Assembly: GCA_028994555.1 (NCBI GenBank)
Contig: JARDVN010000001.1
Span: forward strand, 3,782,001-3,846,000
Reading direction: 5' to 3'
Origin: Citrobacter amalonaticus
Lineage (GTDB): Bacteria; Pseudomonadota; Gammaproteobacteria; Enterobacterales; Enterobacteriaceae
DNA length: 64,000 nt
The translations under genes and the position numbers were made by a program. The notes beneath the pieces are model-generated. The model saw only the letters and a program-made list of their open reading frames with translations. It was not told the DNA's origin and searched no databases. Shown in pieces: positions 10,414 through 21,640 of the stretch; position 1 is the stretch's first letter, and every line of letters starts with the position of its first letter.

Positions 10414-11382
10414 ATTTGATGGGATAAAGATCTTTGCGCTTATACGGTTGGATTTCCCCCGGTTTGCGGGTCTTTAACAGTTTCAGGATCCAGGTATATT
10501 GCTCGGGATGCGGGCCAACAAAAATTTCTACCTCTTCATTCATTCGGCGAGCAATGGTGTTGTCGTCTGCGGTCAGTAGATCGTCCATTGGCGGGCGCAC
10601 CTGAATGGTCAGACGGTGGGTTTCACCGTTGTATACCGGAAACAGCGGGATCACACGCGCCCTGCACACTTTCATCAGCCGACCAATGGCTGGCAGCGTT
10701 GCCTTATAGGTGGCAAAGAAATCAACAAACTCACTGTGCTCAGGACCATGATCCTGATCGGGCAGATAATATCCCCAGTAACCCTGACGAACGGACTGAA
10801 TGAACGGCTTGATGCCGTCATTACGCGCATGCAGGCGACCACCAAAGCGACGACGAACCGTGTTCCAGACATAATCAAACACCGGGTTTCCCTGATTATG
10901 GAACATTGCCGCCATCTTCTGGCCCTGAGACGCCATTAACATCGCCGGAATATCGACGCCCCAGCCGTGCGGCACCAGAAAGATCACCTTCTCATCGTTA
11001 CGGCGCATCTCCTCAATGATCTCAAGACCTTCCCAGTCAACGCGCGACTGAATTTTCTCCGGGCCGCGAATCGCCAGTTCCGCCATCATGGCCATCGCCT
11101 GCGGCGCGGTCGAAAACATTTCATCGACGATCGCTTCACGTTCGGCTTCGCTACGTTCAGGAAAACATAAAGATAAGTTAATCAGCGCCCGGCGACGCGA
11201 GCTTTTACCCAACTTTCCGGCAAAACGGCCCAGTTTCGCCAGCAGTGGATCACGAAAGGATGCAGGCGTTAAGGCAATACCCGCCATCGCCGCGACGCCC
11301 AGCCATGCGCCCCAGTAGCGCGGATGGCGAAAGGATTTCTCAAACTCAGGGATGTACTCAATGTTATTTTTTTTGTTTCCAT
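10412..11382 (-). CDS. lpxM: Lipid A biosynthesis myristoyltransferase (frame altered at start)
   Basis: Adds the secondary myristoyl chain to Kdo2-lauroyl-lipid IVA. The acyltransferase HX4D motif is visible in [12 protein letters not shown], and the C-terminus [15 protein letters not shown] is typical. The expected start [14 protein letters not shown] is out of frame by one: the A run in the fourth to sixth codons (T run at 11367-11374) has eight bases where nine would give the family reading of 323 residues. The sequence as given can be read only from an upstream codon at 11470. This is the single contraction among the homopolymer changes in the window. Confidence 0.9.
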
Positions 11383-11455
11383 GCTTATCCAGTGCCTGAT
11401 GACGCGAAAAGTAAATCTGATGATAGTGTAGCGGCGCACCCTGCCGCGCACAAAA

Positions 11456-11490
11456 TAAAAAAGCCGGCACGCGCGCTGCGTACCGGCTTT
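11456..11490 (-). terminator. mepM terminator
   Basis: On the minus strand AAAGCCGG and CCGGCTTT pair around a GC-rich loop and run into U residues. It lies just after the mepM stop and before lpxM. Confidence 0.75.
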
Positions 11491-11504
11491 ATCGTCATGA
11501 ATGA

Positions 11505-12827
11505 TTAATCGAAGCGTAACTGCGGCAGAACCTCTTTGACCTGCGCCAGGTAATCGGTACGATCTTTACCGGTCAGGCCTTCAGTACGCGGCAGTTTCGC
11601 TGTCAATGGGTTAACCGCCTGCTGGTTGATCCACACTTCATAGTGCAGATGTGGGCCGGTAGAACGTCCGGTGTTACCGGAGAGCGCAATGCGATCGCCA
11701 CGTTTGACCTTCTGCCCTGGTTTCACCAGCAACTTACGCAGGTGCATATAGCGTGTGGTATAGGTACGGCCGTGGCGAACCGCCACGTAATACCCGGCGG
11801 CCCCACTGCGCTTCGCCACAACCACTTCACCATCACCCACTGACAGCACCGGCGTGCCCTGCGGCATCGCAAAATCCACTCCTCGATGCGGTGCAACACG
11901 ACCGGTGACCGGGTTGGTTCGACGCGGATTAAAGTTAGATGAAATTCGGAACTGTTTCGCCGTCGGGAAACGCAGGAAACCTTTCGCCAGTCCGGTACCG
12001 TTACGGTCGTAGAACTTACCGTCTTCGGCGCGGATAGCGTAGTAATCTTTCCCTTCAGAACGCAGACGCACGCCCAACAGCTGGCTCTGCTCGCGCTTGC
12101 CGTCCAGCATTTCGCGGGACATCAACACAGAGAACTCATCGCCTTTTTTCAGCTTACGGAAGTCCATCTGCCACTGCATCGCTTTGATCACCGTGCTGAT
12201 TTCCGCGCTGGTCAGTCCGGCCTCTTTCGCACTGGCCACGAAACTGTTGCCGACGGTGCCTTTCATCAGGCTATTGACCCAGTCGCCCTGCTGCGTTTCC
12301 GCGCTCATCTTAAAGGCGTTTGTTGCCGTACGGTCATAGGTACGGGTTTCACGTCGCGACATTTCCCACGTCAGACGCTGCAAATCGCCGTCCGCAGTCA
12401 ACGTCCAGGAGAGCTGTTGACCAATTTTCAGATTACGCAATTCTTTGTCGGACGCGGCAAGCTGAGCGATATCACCCATATCAATGCCGTACTGATTCAG
12501 GATGCTGCTGAGAGTATCGCCCGTTGAAACAACATATTCATGAACGCCCGCTTCCCCTGAGGTTTTGTCGTCCAGCTCATCCTGAGGAATGGCTTCATCT
12601 TCCTGTGCCGCCTGATCGATAGGTTCGCTGGCCTCCGGGAGCAGTGAACGGATTTCGCTCTTCTCCAGTTCGATCGTTTTAACAATGGGGGTAGATTCCG
12701 GGTGGTAAACGTAAGGCCGCCATACAGCGACGGCCAGTGTCAGAACAGTCAGCGACCCCAGCATAACGCGATGGGGTCTGGGCAGATTATTAAATGCCAG
12801 GGCGACAGAGCGGGCTATCTGTTGCAC
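11505..12827 (-). CDS. mepM: Murein DD-endopeptidase MepM
   Basis: Periplasmic zinc hydrolase that cuts D-Ala-mDAP crosslinks to let peptidoglycan expand. 440 residues as in E. coli. Order: N-terminal membrane anchor about 22-38 (VMLGSLTVLTLAVAVW), LysM-type opacity/peptidoglycan-binding region near 95-145 (YVVSTGDTLSSILNQYG), and M23 peptidase domain with zinc ligands in HRGVDFAMPQG and HLHYEVW. The gene follows znuA by 15 bp, so it is probably partly co-transcribed from the Zur-controlled promoter. Confidence 0.96.
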   Translation of the reverse strand: MQQIARSVALAFNNLPRPHRVMLGSLTVLTLAVAVWRPYVYHPESTPIVKTIELEKSEIRSLLPEASEPIDQAAQEDEAIPQDELDDKTSGEAGVHEYVVSTGDTLSSILNQYGIDMGDIAQLAASDKELRNLKIGQQLSWTLTADGDLQRLTWEMSRRETRTYDRTATNAFKMSAETQQGDWVNSLMKGTVGNSFVASAKEAGLTSAEISTVIKAMQWQMDFRKLKKGDEFSVLMSREMLDGKREQSQLLGVRLRSEGKDYYAIRAEDGKFYDRNGTGLAKGFLRFPTAKQFRISSNFNPRRTNPVTGRVAPHRGVDFAMPQGTPVLSVGDGEVVVAKRSGAAGYYVAVRHGRTYTTRYMHLRKLLVKPGQKVKRGDRIALSGNTGRSTGPHLHYEVWINQQAVNPLTAKLPRTEGLTGKDRTDYLAQVKEVLPQLRFD

Positions 12828-12842
12828 GTATTCACGTCCTCA

Positions 12843-13787
12843 TTAATCTCCTTTCAGGCAGCTCGCATACTGGTTCGCTAGTTGGTTCAGGAATGCTGAA
12901 TAGCTCGTTTTACCCAGTTTGATGTTTGTCCCGAGGGGATCCAACGTTCCCATTCGAACGGATGTCCCTCTCGCAACGGCTTCAACGACCGCTGGCCTGA
13001 ACTGTGGCTCAGCAAAAACGCAGGTTGCTTTTTGCTCAACCAACTGTGTTCTTATTTCATGTAAACGCTGCGCACCAGGTTGTATCTCAGGGTTGACGGT
13101 GAAGTGACCCAGCGGAGTGAGTCCGTAATGTTTTTCGTAATAGCCGTAAGCGTCATGAAAAACGAAATAACCTTTACCCTTGAGCGGTGCGAGCTCGTTA
13201 CCAACCTGCTTATCGGTTGCGGCTAATTGTGCCTCAAAATCCTTCAGGTTGGCGTCAAGTTTGGCTCGACTTTGCGGCATAAGTTCCACTAATTTTTCAT
13301 GAATTGCAACCGCTGAGGCCCGCGCTATCTCTGGGGAAAGCCAAAGATGCATGTTGTAATCACCATGATGGTGATGCGCGTCACCTTTTTCAGCGTGCCC
13401 ATGATCGTGGTCGTGATCATCATCATCATCATCTGCCCCTTTCATGAGCAGCGGTTTCACATCTTTGAGTTGCGCAATCGTTACCTGTTTCGTCTCGGGA
13501 ATATTACTGAGGGACTTTTCCATAAACGCTTCCATTTCCGGACCAATCCAGACAACTAAGTCCGCGCCCTGTAAGCGTTTTACGTCCGATGGACGTAATG
13601 AATAGTCATGCTCGGATGCCCCATCCGGCAGGAGAACTTGTGTATCCGTGACGCCATCAGCAATTGCAGAAGCAATAAACCCTACTGGCTTAAGAGATGC
13701 CACGATAGCGGCATTTGCCGCCTGTGTTGCGCTGCCCCAAAGAGCGGCGGATAATGCAGCGAAAAGAAGCGTATTTTTATGTAACAT
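12843..13787 (-). CDS. znuA: Zinc ABC transporter, periplasmic zinc-binding protein
   Basis: High-affinity zinc-binding subunit of ZnuABC. 314 residues from the ATG at 13787 ([18 protein letters not shown]), which gives a clean signal peptide; an upstream in-frame ATG at 13841 lies inside the Zur region and is rejected. A charged His/Asp loop around residues 115-140 ([23 protein letters not shown]) is the zinc-scavenging loop. Cluster A-I family. Divergent from znuC across a Zur operator. Confidence 0.96.
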   Translation of the reverse strand: MLHKNTLLFAALSAALWGSATQAANAAIVASLKPVGFIASAIADGVTDTQVLLPDGASEHDYSLRPSDVKRLQGADLVVWIGPEMEAFMEKSLSNIPETKQVTIAQLKDVKPLLMKGADDDDDDHDHDHGHAEKGDAHHHHGDYNMHLWLSPEIARASAVAIHEKLVELMPQSRAKLDANLKDFEAQLAATDKQVGNELAPLKGKGYFVFHDAYGYYEKHYGLTPLGHFTVNPEIQPGAQRLHEIRTQLVEQKATCVFAEPQFRPAVVEAVARGTSVRMGTLDPLGTNIKLGKTSYSAFLNQLANQYASCLKGD

Positions 13788-13816
13788 AATGCGACCAATC
13801 ATCGTAATGAATATGA

Positions 13817-13839
13817 GAAATGTGATATTATAACATTCC
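13817..13839. promoter_or_regulatory. Zur operator between znuA and znuC
   Basis: GAAATGTGATATTATAACATTCC (shown in two parts: GAAATGTGATA, TTATAACATTCC) is an imperfect palindrome in the divergent znuA-znuC promoter, the position and form of the known E. coli Zur site. Zinc-loaded Zur would silence both arms of the transporter locus. Confidence 0.82.
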
Positions 13840-13865
13840 ATGGCATCTGCAAGACTAAAATTAAC

Positions 13866-14623
13866 ATGACAAGTTTGGTTTCACTGGAAAATGTCTCGGT
13901 CTCCTTCGGTCAGCGCCGCGTCCTTTCTGACGTTTCGCTCGAACTGAGACCCGGAAAAATTTTAACGCTACTCGGCCCAAACGGTGCCGGGAAGTCAACA
14001 CTGGTTCGGGTAGTTCTCGGGCTGGTAGCCCCCCGATGAAGGGGTGATCAAGCGTAACGGCAAACTGCGAATTGGCTACGTTCCGCAGAAATTGTATCTC
14101 GATACCACCCTGCCGCTTACCGTCAGCCGTTTTTTACGTCTGCGCCCCGCGACGAAGAAAGATGACATCCTGCCCGCCCTCAAGCGCGTGCAAGCCGGGC
14201 ATCTGATTGACGCGCCTATGCAAAAGCTTTCCGGTGGCGAGACCCAGCGCGTCCTGTTAGCGCGCGCGCTTCTCAATCAGCCACAATTGCTGGTGCTGGA
14301 CGAACCAACCCAGGGTGTCGATGTTAACGGCCAGGTTGCATTGTATGACCTTATCGATCAGCTACGTCGCGAGCTGGATTGCGCCGTGCTGATGGTCTCC
14401 CATGACCTGCATCTGGTGATGGCAAAAACCGACGAAGTGCTGTGTCTGAACCACCACATTTGCTGTTCCGGAACCCCTGAAATCGTTTCCATGCACCCGG
14501 AGTTTATCTCGATGTTCGGCCCCCCGCGGCGCGGAGCAACTGGGAATTTATCGTCATCATCATAATCATCGCCACGACCTGCAGGGTCGTATCGTGCTGC
14601 GCCGGGGAAATGGTCACTCATGA
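13866..14623 (+). CDS. znuC: Zinc ABC transporter, ATP-binding protein (frame broken twice)
   Basis: ATPase of the ZnuABC zinc importer. Walker [10 protein letters not shown], signature [15 protein letters not shown] and Walker [13 protein letters not shown] are all present. Two six-C runs, at 14029-14034 and 14520-14525, each have one base more than expected. Correcting both gives 251 residues ending in the His-rich tail RHHHNHRHD, as in E. coli. The stop overlaps the znuB start by ATGA, showing translational coupling. Confidence 0.93.
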
Positions 14624-15405
14624 TTGAATTATTGCTGCCTGGCTGGTTAGCCGGGATCATGCTGGCCTGTGCGGCGGGCCCGCTGGGTTCGTTTGTCGTC
14701 TGGCGTCGAATGTCTTATTTTGGCGATACGCTGGCGCATGCGTCACTGCTTGGCGTCGCCTTTGGCCTGTTACTGGATGTGAACCCTTTCTATGCAGTCA
14801 TTGCGGTGACGCTGATGCTGGCAGCAGGCCTGGTATGGCTGGAGAAGCGCCCTCACCTCGCCATCGACACGTTGCTGGGCATTATGGCACACAGCGCGCT
14901 GTCGCTGGGCCTGGTCGTGGTCAGCCTGATGTCAAATATTCGCGTGGATCTAATGGCTTATCTGTTTGGCGATCTGCTGGCGGTTACGCCGGAAGATCTG
15001 ATTTCTATCGCGACAGGCGTGGTGATCGTGCTGGCAATCCTCGGCTGGCAATGGCGCAATCTGCTGTCAATGACCATCAGCCCCGATCTGGCGTTTGTTG
15101 ACGGCGTGAAGTTGCAGCGCGTGAAGCTTTTACTGATGCTGGTAACAGCGTTAACCATTGGTGTGGCGATGAAATTTGTCGGGGCGCTGATCATTACCTC
15201 ATTGCTGATTATCCCGGCAGCCACAGCGCGTCGTTTTGCCCGTACGCCGGAGCAGATGGCGGGCGTTGCGGTAGGGGTTGGGATGATAGCGGTTACAGGC
15301 GGACTGACCTTCTCGGCTTTCTATGATACCCCGGCGGGGCCGTCAGTGGTACTGTGCGCGGCGGTGCTGTTTATTTTTAGCATGATGAAAAAGCAGACCC
15401 AGTAA
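14620..15405 (+). CDS. znuB: Zinc ABC transporter, permease
   Basis: Membrane component of ZnuABC. 261 residues with about seven to eight hydrophobic helices (for example [19 protein letters not shown] and VVIVLALAILGW-like segments); the ABC-3 permease family fold. Start ATG at 14620 overlaps the znuC stop. Followed by a REP element and then the 68-bp tandem array. Confidence 0.95.
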
Positions 15406-15408
15406 GGA

Positions 15409-15443
15409 TGCCGGATGACACTACGCTTATCCGGCCTACAGTT
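15409..15443. repeat. REP element after znuB
   Basis: GCCGGATGACACTACGCTTATCCGGC forms a REP-type hairpin (GCCGGAT ... ATCCGGC), four bases past the znuB stop. It directly precedes the 68-bp tandem array, whose own palindrome is a diverged relative. Confidence 0.8.
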
Positions 15444-15463
15444 CGCACGTTTTCGTGGTTTTT

Positions 15464-16112
15464 GTAGGTCGGATAAGATGCGCCAGCATCGCCATCCGAC
15501 ACACAGCAGTTCGCGCGTTTTCGCGGTTTTTGTAGGTCGGATAAGATGCGCCAGCATCGCCATCCGACACACAGCAGTTCGCATGTTTTCGTGGTTTTTG
15601 TAGGTCGGAAAAGATGCACCAGCATCGTCATCCGACACACAGCAGTTCGCATGTTTTCGTGGTTTTTGTAGGTCGGATAAGATGCGCCAGCATCGCCATC
15701 CGACACACGGCAGTTCGCACGTTTTCGTGGTTTTTGTAAGTCGGATAAGATGCACCAGCATCGTCATCCGACACACAGCAGTTCGCGCGTTTTCGTGGTT
15801 TTTGTAGGTCGGATAAGATGCACCAGCATCGTCATCCGACACACAGCAGTTCGCACGTTTTCGTGGTTTTTGTAGGTCGGATAAGATGCGCCAGCATCGT
15901 CATCCGACACACGGCAGTTCGCACGTCTTCGTGGTTTTTGTAGGTCCGATAAGATGCGCCAGCATCGCCATCCGACACACAGCAGTTCGCACGTCTTCGT
16001 GGTTTTTGTAGGTCCGATAAGATGCGCCAGCATCGCCATCCGACACACAGCAGTTCGCATGTTTCGTGGTTTTTGTAGGTCGGATAAGATGCGCCAGCAT
16101 CGTCATCCGACA
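15464..16112. repeat. Tandem array of ten 68-bp palindromic units
   Basis: Units begin at 15464, 15532, 15600, 15668, 15736, 15804, 15872, 15940, 16008 and 16075; the spacing is 68 bp except for one 67-bp unit (the ninth, one T short), and the last unit stops after its palindrome. Each has a hairpin core (GTCGGAT ... ATCCGAC, enclosing GATGC-N4-GCATC) plus a linker (CACACAGCAGTTCGC then a T/G-rich part). Units differ at a few sites only. The array fills the gap between convergent znuB and ruvB. Open frames through it are repeat artefacts, since 68 is not a multiple of three. Confidence 0.96.
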
Positions 16113-16118
16113 CCCCGC

Positions 16119-17132
<1,014 letters not shown>

Positions 17133-17137
17133 TTACC

Positions 17138-17750
17138 TCATAACGCGGCGCGCAGGGCTTCGCGGATCAGTGTTTCACTGCTGGCATCCGGGCGAGCGAT
17201 TTTACTCACCATACGGCTGGCTTCCTGTGGTTTATAGCCCAGCGCTACCAGCGCCGCAACCGCTTCCTGTTCGGCATCGTCCGTGGCCGGGCTTGCTGGC
17301 GAAGTCAGGACCAGATCGGCGGCTGGGGTAAAGAGATCGCCATGCAGACCTTTAAAGCGGTCTTTCATTTCGACAATCAGTCGCTCAGCGGTTTTTTTGC
17401 CGATGCCCGGCAGTTTCACCAGCGCGGCCGGGTCTTCTCGCTCAACGGCGTTAACAAACTGCTGCGCGGACATCCCGGAGAGGATCGCCAGCGCCAGTTT
17501 TGGCCCCACGCCATTGGTTTTAATCAACTCTTTAAACAGCGTGCGCTCTTGTTTATTGTTAAAGCCGTAAAGCAACTGCGCGTCTTCACGCACCACGAAA
17601 TGGGTGAAGACAACGGCTTCTTTTCCGGATTCCGGGAGCTCATAAAAACAGGTCATGGGCATATGTACTTCATAGCCGACGCCGCCTACTTCGAGTAACA
17701 CCAGCGGGGGGTTGTTTTTCCAGAATGATGCCTCTGAGTCTGCCAATCAC
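17138..17750 (-). CDS. ruvA: Holliday junction-binding protein RuvA (frame broken once)
   Basis: Tetrameric protein that binds the four-way junction and loads RuvB. The proper N-terminus begins at a GTG at 17748-17750 ([15 protein letters not shown]), as in E. coli. A six-G run at 17706-17711 (five expected) then breaks the frame at QPPLVLL. Corrected length is 203 residues. Helix-hairpin-helix motifs ([29 protein letters not shown]) and the C-terminal RuvB-contact domain are intact. A LexA operator lies about 50-70 bp upstream. Confidence 0.94.
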
Positions 17751-17790
17751 GTTACGCTCCTGCGTTGGGGCCGAAAATAAAGCTGTATCA

Positions 17791-17820
17791 TAAAAAAAAG
17801 GCTGGATAGATATCCAGCCT
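17791..17820 (-). terminator. ruvC terminator overlapping the ruvAB LexA box
   Basis: On the minus strand AGGCTGGATA pairs with TATCCAGCCT to form a hairpin followed by eight U (A run at 17792-17799). It ends ruvC transcription 10 bp after its stop. The same palindrome is the SOS box of ruvAB (next entry). Confidence 0.88.
17802..17817. promoter_or_regulatory. LexA operator of ruvAB
   Basis: CTGGATAGATATCCAG matches the known, slightly degenerate ruvAB SOS box (CTGG-N8-CCAG). It is 52 bp upstream of the ruvA GTG. In this genome yebB is absent, so the operator sits inside the ruvC terminator stem. Confidence 0.8.
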
Positions 17821-17829
17821 CATTTGTCA

Positions 17830-18351
17830 TTATCGCAAGCGACCTCGCGCAAGATTGAGACGCGACTCGCTCATTTGCATCGCGTTCTGGCTGACGTGGC
17901 AGTGGGTAATGGCGATGGCCAACGCATCTGCCGCATCCGCCTGCGGATTGGCCGGCAGTTTCAGCAAGGTTCGCACCATGTGCTGCACCTGACTTTTCTC
18001 TGCACTACCAATGCCAACCACCGTCTGCTTCACCTGTCGTGCCGCGTACTCAAATACAGGGAGTTCCTGGTTGACCGCCGCCACAATCGCCACCCCGCGC
18101 GCCTGCCCCAGTTTGAGCGCAGAATCGGCGTTCTTCGCCATAAATACCTGCTCGATGGCAAAGTAGTCGGGCTGAAACTGGGTGATAATTTCCGTCACGC
18201 CGGCATAAATCAGCTTAAGGCGCGACGGAAGATCGTCAACTTTGGTACGAATGCAGCCGCTGCCAAGATACGTCAGTTGTCTGCCGACCTGACGTATCAC
18301 GCCGTAACCGGTGATGCGAGAGCCCGGATCAATACCGAGAATGATGGACAT
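17830..18351 (-). CDS. ruvC: Crossover junction endodeoxyribonuclease RuvC
   Basis: Holliday junction resolvase. 173 residues from the ATG at 18351 ([18 protein letters not shown]). The RNase H-like acidic residues are in place: Asp7 in GIDPGS, Glu66 in FAIEQVF, and the pair in [10 protein letters not shown] near 138-141. A second ATG one codon earlier is possible. It follows yebC by 34 bp and probably shares its promoter. Confidence 0.96.
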   Translation of the reverse strand: MSIILGIDPGSRITGYGVIRQVGRQLTYLGSGCIRTKVDDLPSRLKLIYAGVTEIITQFQPDYFAIEQVFMAKNADSALKLGQARGVAIVAAVNQELPVFEYAARQVKQTVVGIGSAEKSQVQHMVRTLLKLPANPQADAADALAIAITHCHVSQNAMQMSESRLNLARGRLR

Positions 18352-18385
18352 CACGCGCCTCCGGTTGTAACGGGATTAAGCCAGG

Positions 18386-19129
18386 TCATTCTAATGTCGC
18401 GGCAACCTCATCAGAGATTTCACCGTTGTGATAAACTTCCTGCACGTCGTCACAGTCTTCCAGTAAGTCGATCAGACGCAACAGTTTTGGCGCGGTTTCC
18501 GCATCCATTTCCGCTTTGGTCGATGGGATCATCGAGACTTCAGAGCTGTCGGCTTTCAGACCGGCGGCTTCCAGTGCGTCACGCACTTTACCCATCTCTT
18601 CCCATGCCGTGTAGACATCAATCGCGCCATCATCAAAGGTCACAACGTCTTCCGCACCCGCTTCCAGCGCCGCTTCCAAAATGGCGTCTTCGTCCCCTTT
18701 CTCGAAAGAGATAACGCCTTTTTTGCTGAACAGATAGGAAACAGAACCATCCGTCCCCAGGTTACCCCCGGTTTTGCTGAAGGCGTGACGCACTTCGGCA
18801 ACGGTACGGTTACGGTTGTCAGACAGACACTCAATCATCACTGCCGTGCCGCCAGGACCATAACCTTCATAGATGATGGTTTCCATGTTCGCATCATCAT
18901 CACCACCCACACCGCGGGCGATTGCACGGTTCAGCGTGTCACGGGTCATGTTGTTCGCCAGCGCTTTGTCGACAGCCGCACGCAGACGCGGGTTCGCATC
19001 CGGATCGCCGCCGCCCAGTTTGGCCGCCGTCACCAGCTCACGAATGATCTTGGTGAAGATTTTGCCGCGCTTCGCATCCTGCGCCGCTTTACGGTGTCTG
19101 GTGTTGGCCCATTTACTATGACCTGCCAT
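18386..19129 (-). CDS. yebC: YebC/PmpR family translation or transcription factor
   Basis: Conserved cytoplasmic protein of the TACO1/YebC family; members aid translation of difficult stretches such as polyproline or act as DNA-binding regulators in other bacteria. 247 residues, one more than E. coli (ending AATLE). The family start [21 protein letters not shown] and the glycine-rich [14 protein letters not shown] are clear. Located between nudB and ruvC, the usual yebC-ruvC order. Confidence 0.94.
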   Translation of the reverse strand: MAGHSKWANTRHRKAAQDAKRGKIFTKIIRELVTAAKLGGGDPDANPRLRAAVDKALANNMTRDTLNRAIARGVGGDDDANMETIIYEGYGPGGTAVMIECLSDNRNRTVAEVRHAFSKTGGNLGTDGSVSYLFSKKGVISFEKGDEDAILEAALEAGAEDVVTFDDGAIDVYTAWEEMGKVRDALEAAGLKADSSEVSMIPSTKAEMDAETAPKLLRLIDLLEDCDDVQEVYHNGEISDEVAATLE

Positions 19130-19157
19130 AAATATTTCCTCAAAAAAGCACGCCCTC

Positions 19158-19601
19158 TCAGGCGATGTTAATCACAAATTCTTCAATCGCCTGCCGGTTG
19201 CTCCATGACTTAGTGAGCGCCGCCGCAGCTGGCGCATCAAGCCACTGGTAGGCCAGATGTTCACTAAAAATGATCTGACGCTCGTGCGGCAACGCAAGGC
19301 AGAACCAGGATTCTGTATTGCGCAACACACCCGGTGCATAGCGATGACGTAAATGAGAAAAAATCTCAAACTCCACCGTGCGCTGACAGTCAATTAAGGT
19401 CAGTTGCTCAACCGCAACGTCAATGGCGACCTCTTCCTTTACTTCGCGCATGGCGGCCTGCGACGCAGTCTCTCCCTCTTCCACACTGCCGGTAACCGAC
19501 TGCCAGAATTCAGGATCGTCGCGTCGCTGCAACATCAGCACCCGTTTCGAGTCCTGCGCGTAGATAACGACCAGAACCGAAACGGGACGCTTATAAGCCA
19601 T
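19158..19601 (-). CDS. nudB: Dihydroneopterin triphosphate pyrophosphohydrolase
   Basis: Nudix hydrolase of early folate synthesis, removing pyrophosphate from dihydroneopterin triphosphate. 147 residues. The Nudix box [20 protein letters not shown] is complete. It starts 1 bp after the aspS stop, so translation is coupled. E. coli has three more residues at the N-terminus; here the ATG before AYKRPVSV is the only close start. Confidence 0.94.
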   Translation of the reverse strand: MAYKRPVSVLVVIYAQDSKRVLMLQRRDDPEFWQSVTGSVEEGETASQAAMREVKEEVAIDVAVEQLTLIDCQRTVEFEIFSHLRHRYAPGVLRNTESWFCLALPHERQIIFSEHLAYQWLDAPAAAALTKSWSNRQAIEEFVINIA

Positions 19602-19602
19602 A

Positions 19603-21375
19603 TCAGTTTTTCTCTTCCTTTTTCACCACGTCGATACCCAGTTCAGCCAGTGCTGCCGGGTTCGCGATGCTCGGCGCTTCGGTCATCAGACACGCCGCAG
19701 CGGTGGTTTTCGGGAAGGCGATAACATCACGAATATTATCGGTGCCGGTCAGCAGCATGGTCAAACGGTCAAGACCGAAGGCCAGACCCGCGTGCGGCGG
19801 CGTACCGTATTTCAACGCGTCGAGCAGGAAGCCAAACTTCTCACGCTGTTCCTGTTCATTAATGCCCAGAATGCCAAACACGGTCTGCTGCATTTCACCG
19901 CTGTGAATACGCACGGAACCACCACCGACTTCATAGCCGTTGATAACCATATCGTAGGCATTCGCCACCGCGCCTTCCGGCGCCGCTTTCAGTTCTGCAG
20001 CCGTCATGTCTTTCGGTGAGGTGAACGGGTGGTGCATCGCGGTCAGGCCGCCTTCGCCGTCGTCTTCGAACATTGGGAAGTCGATGACCCACAGCGGCGC
20101 CCATTTCGTTTCGTCAGTCAGACCCAGGTCTTTACCCAGTTTCAGACGCAGCGCGCCCAGCGCGTCGGCCACCACTTTCTTGTTGTCCGCGCCGAAGAAA
20201 ATCATATCGCCATCTTGTGCGCCTGTGCGCTCAAGGATGGCTTCCACGATTTCCGCGTTGAGGAACTTCGCCACCGGGCTGTTGATGCCTTCCAGGCCTT
20301 TCGCTCGCTCGGTGACTTTGATATAAGCCAGACCTTTCGCGCCGTAGATCTTAATGAAGTTACCGTAGTCGTCGATCTGCTTACGGCTTAAACTCGCCCC
20401 GCCCGGTACACGCAGCGCAGCAACACGGCCTTTCGGATCGTTCGCCGGACCGGAGAACACAGCAAACTCTACAGCCTTCAGCAGGTCAGCCACATCCACC
20501 AGTTCCATCGGATTACGCAGGTCCGGTTTGTCGGAGCCATAACGACGCTCAGCTTCGGCAAAGGTCATGACCGGGAAGTCGCCCAGGTCCACGCCTTTTA
20601 CGTCCTGCCACAGACTGCGCACCAGCGCTTCCATCACTTCACGCACCTGTTCGGCAGTCATGAAGGAGGTTTCCACATCGATCTGGGTGAATTCAGGCTG
20701 ACGGTCAGCACGGAGGTCTTCGTCGCGGAAGCATTTAACAATCTGATAATAGCGGTCAAAGCCGGACATCATCAGCAGCTGTTTGAACAACTGTGGAGAC
20801 TGCGGCAGCGCGTAGAATTTACCTTTGTGTACACGCGAAGGAACCAGATAGTCACGCGCGCCTTCCGGTGTGGCTTTGGTCAGCATCGGGGTTTCGATAT
20901 CGAGGAAACCGTGGTCGTCCATAAAGCGACGTACCAGGCTTGTGATCTTCGCGCGGGTTTTCAGGCGCTGAGCCATTTCCGGGCGACGCAGATCCAGATA
21001 GCGGTACTTCAGACGCGCTTCTTCGGTGTTCACGTGGTTAGAGTCAAGCGGCAGTGATTCTGCACGGTTGATGATCGTCAGCGAAGAGGCCAGCACTTCA
21101 ATTTCGCCGGTGGCCATCTCACCGTTGACGTTTTTCTCGTCACGCGCACGCACGGTGCCCGTCACCTGGATGCAGAACTCATTACGCAGTTCAGAGGCCA
21201 GCTTTAACGCGTCCGCACGATCCGGATCGAAAAACACCTGCACGATACCTTCACGATCGCGCATGTCGATGAAGATCAGGCTACCAAGATCACGACGACG
21301 GTTGACCCAACCACACAGAGTCACCTGCTGCCCCACGTGGGACAAACGGAGCTGTCCGCAATATTCTGTACGCAT
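19603..21375 (-). CDS. aspS: Aspartate-tRNA ligase
   Basis: Class IIb synthetase charging tRNA-Asp. 590 residues, the bacterial length. Order: N-terminal OB-fold ([21 protein letters not shown]), class II motif 2 ([20 protein letters not shown]), bacterial GAD insertion about 280-420, and motif 3 ([15 protein letters not shown]). It heads an aspS-nudB group and is divergent from yecD. Confidence 0.98.
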   Translation of the reverse strand: MRTEYCGQLRLSHVGQQVTLCGWVNRRRDLGSLIFIDMRDREGIVQVFFDPDRADALKLASELRNEFCIQVTGTVRARDEKNVNGEMATGEIEVLASSLTIINRAESLPLDSNHVNTEEARLKYRYLDLRRPEMAQRLKTRAKITSLVRRFMDDHGFLDIETPMLTKATPEGARDYLVPSRVHKGKFYALPQSPQLFKQLLMMSGFDRYYQIVKCFRDEDLRADRQPEFTQIDVETSFMTAEQVREVMEALVRSLWQDVKGVDLGDFPVMTFAEAERRYGSDKPDLRNPMELVDVADLLKAVEFAVFSGPANDPKGRVAALRVPGGASLSRKQIDDYGNFIKIYGAKGLAYIKVTERAKGLEGINSPVAKFLNAEIVEAILERTGAQDGDMIFFGADNKKVVADALGALRLKLGKDLGLTDETKWAPLWVIDFPMFEDDGEGGLTAMHHPFTSPKDMTAAELKAAPEGAVANAYDMVINGYEVGGGSVRIHSGEMQQTVFGILGINEQEQREKFGFLLDALKYGTPPHAGLAFGLDRLTMLLTGTDNIRDVIAFPKTTAAACLMTEAPSIANPAALAELGIDVVKKEEKN

Positions 21376-21640
21376 GAGATATCCCTTAATTAGCCGCAGG
21401 CGGATTGTCGCCTGTCTTGCAGGCCACGATGTCGCAGCTTTAACTGTATGTCACAACTGAATGAAAAAAGGCGGCTATTATACTGGAAATTCAGCCGCAC
21501 GATAAGCCCGGTACTGACTGTACGCCTGTTTTCTGGACGGGCATTGCGTATTCTCACAAAAAATAACAAAAATTGTCGCTCCTTACACACCCAATCGCGA
21601 TTAAGGTGTATCGGAACTTTGATTTATGACGGGAGTTATG

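Noticed and set aside
15464..16112. Base-pair covariation inside the repeat core (CACC with GTC, CGCC with GCC)
   Set aside because: The two sites do not face each other in the simplest hairpin and two units combine CGCC with GTC, so shared ancestry of subtypes explains it better than structure.
15321..16113. Overlapping open frames of 60-170 codons through the repeat array on both strands
   Set aside because: 68 is not a multiple of three, so any stop-free frame cycles through the repeat in three frames. The peptides are repetitive, have no start context and match no family.
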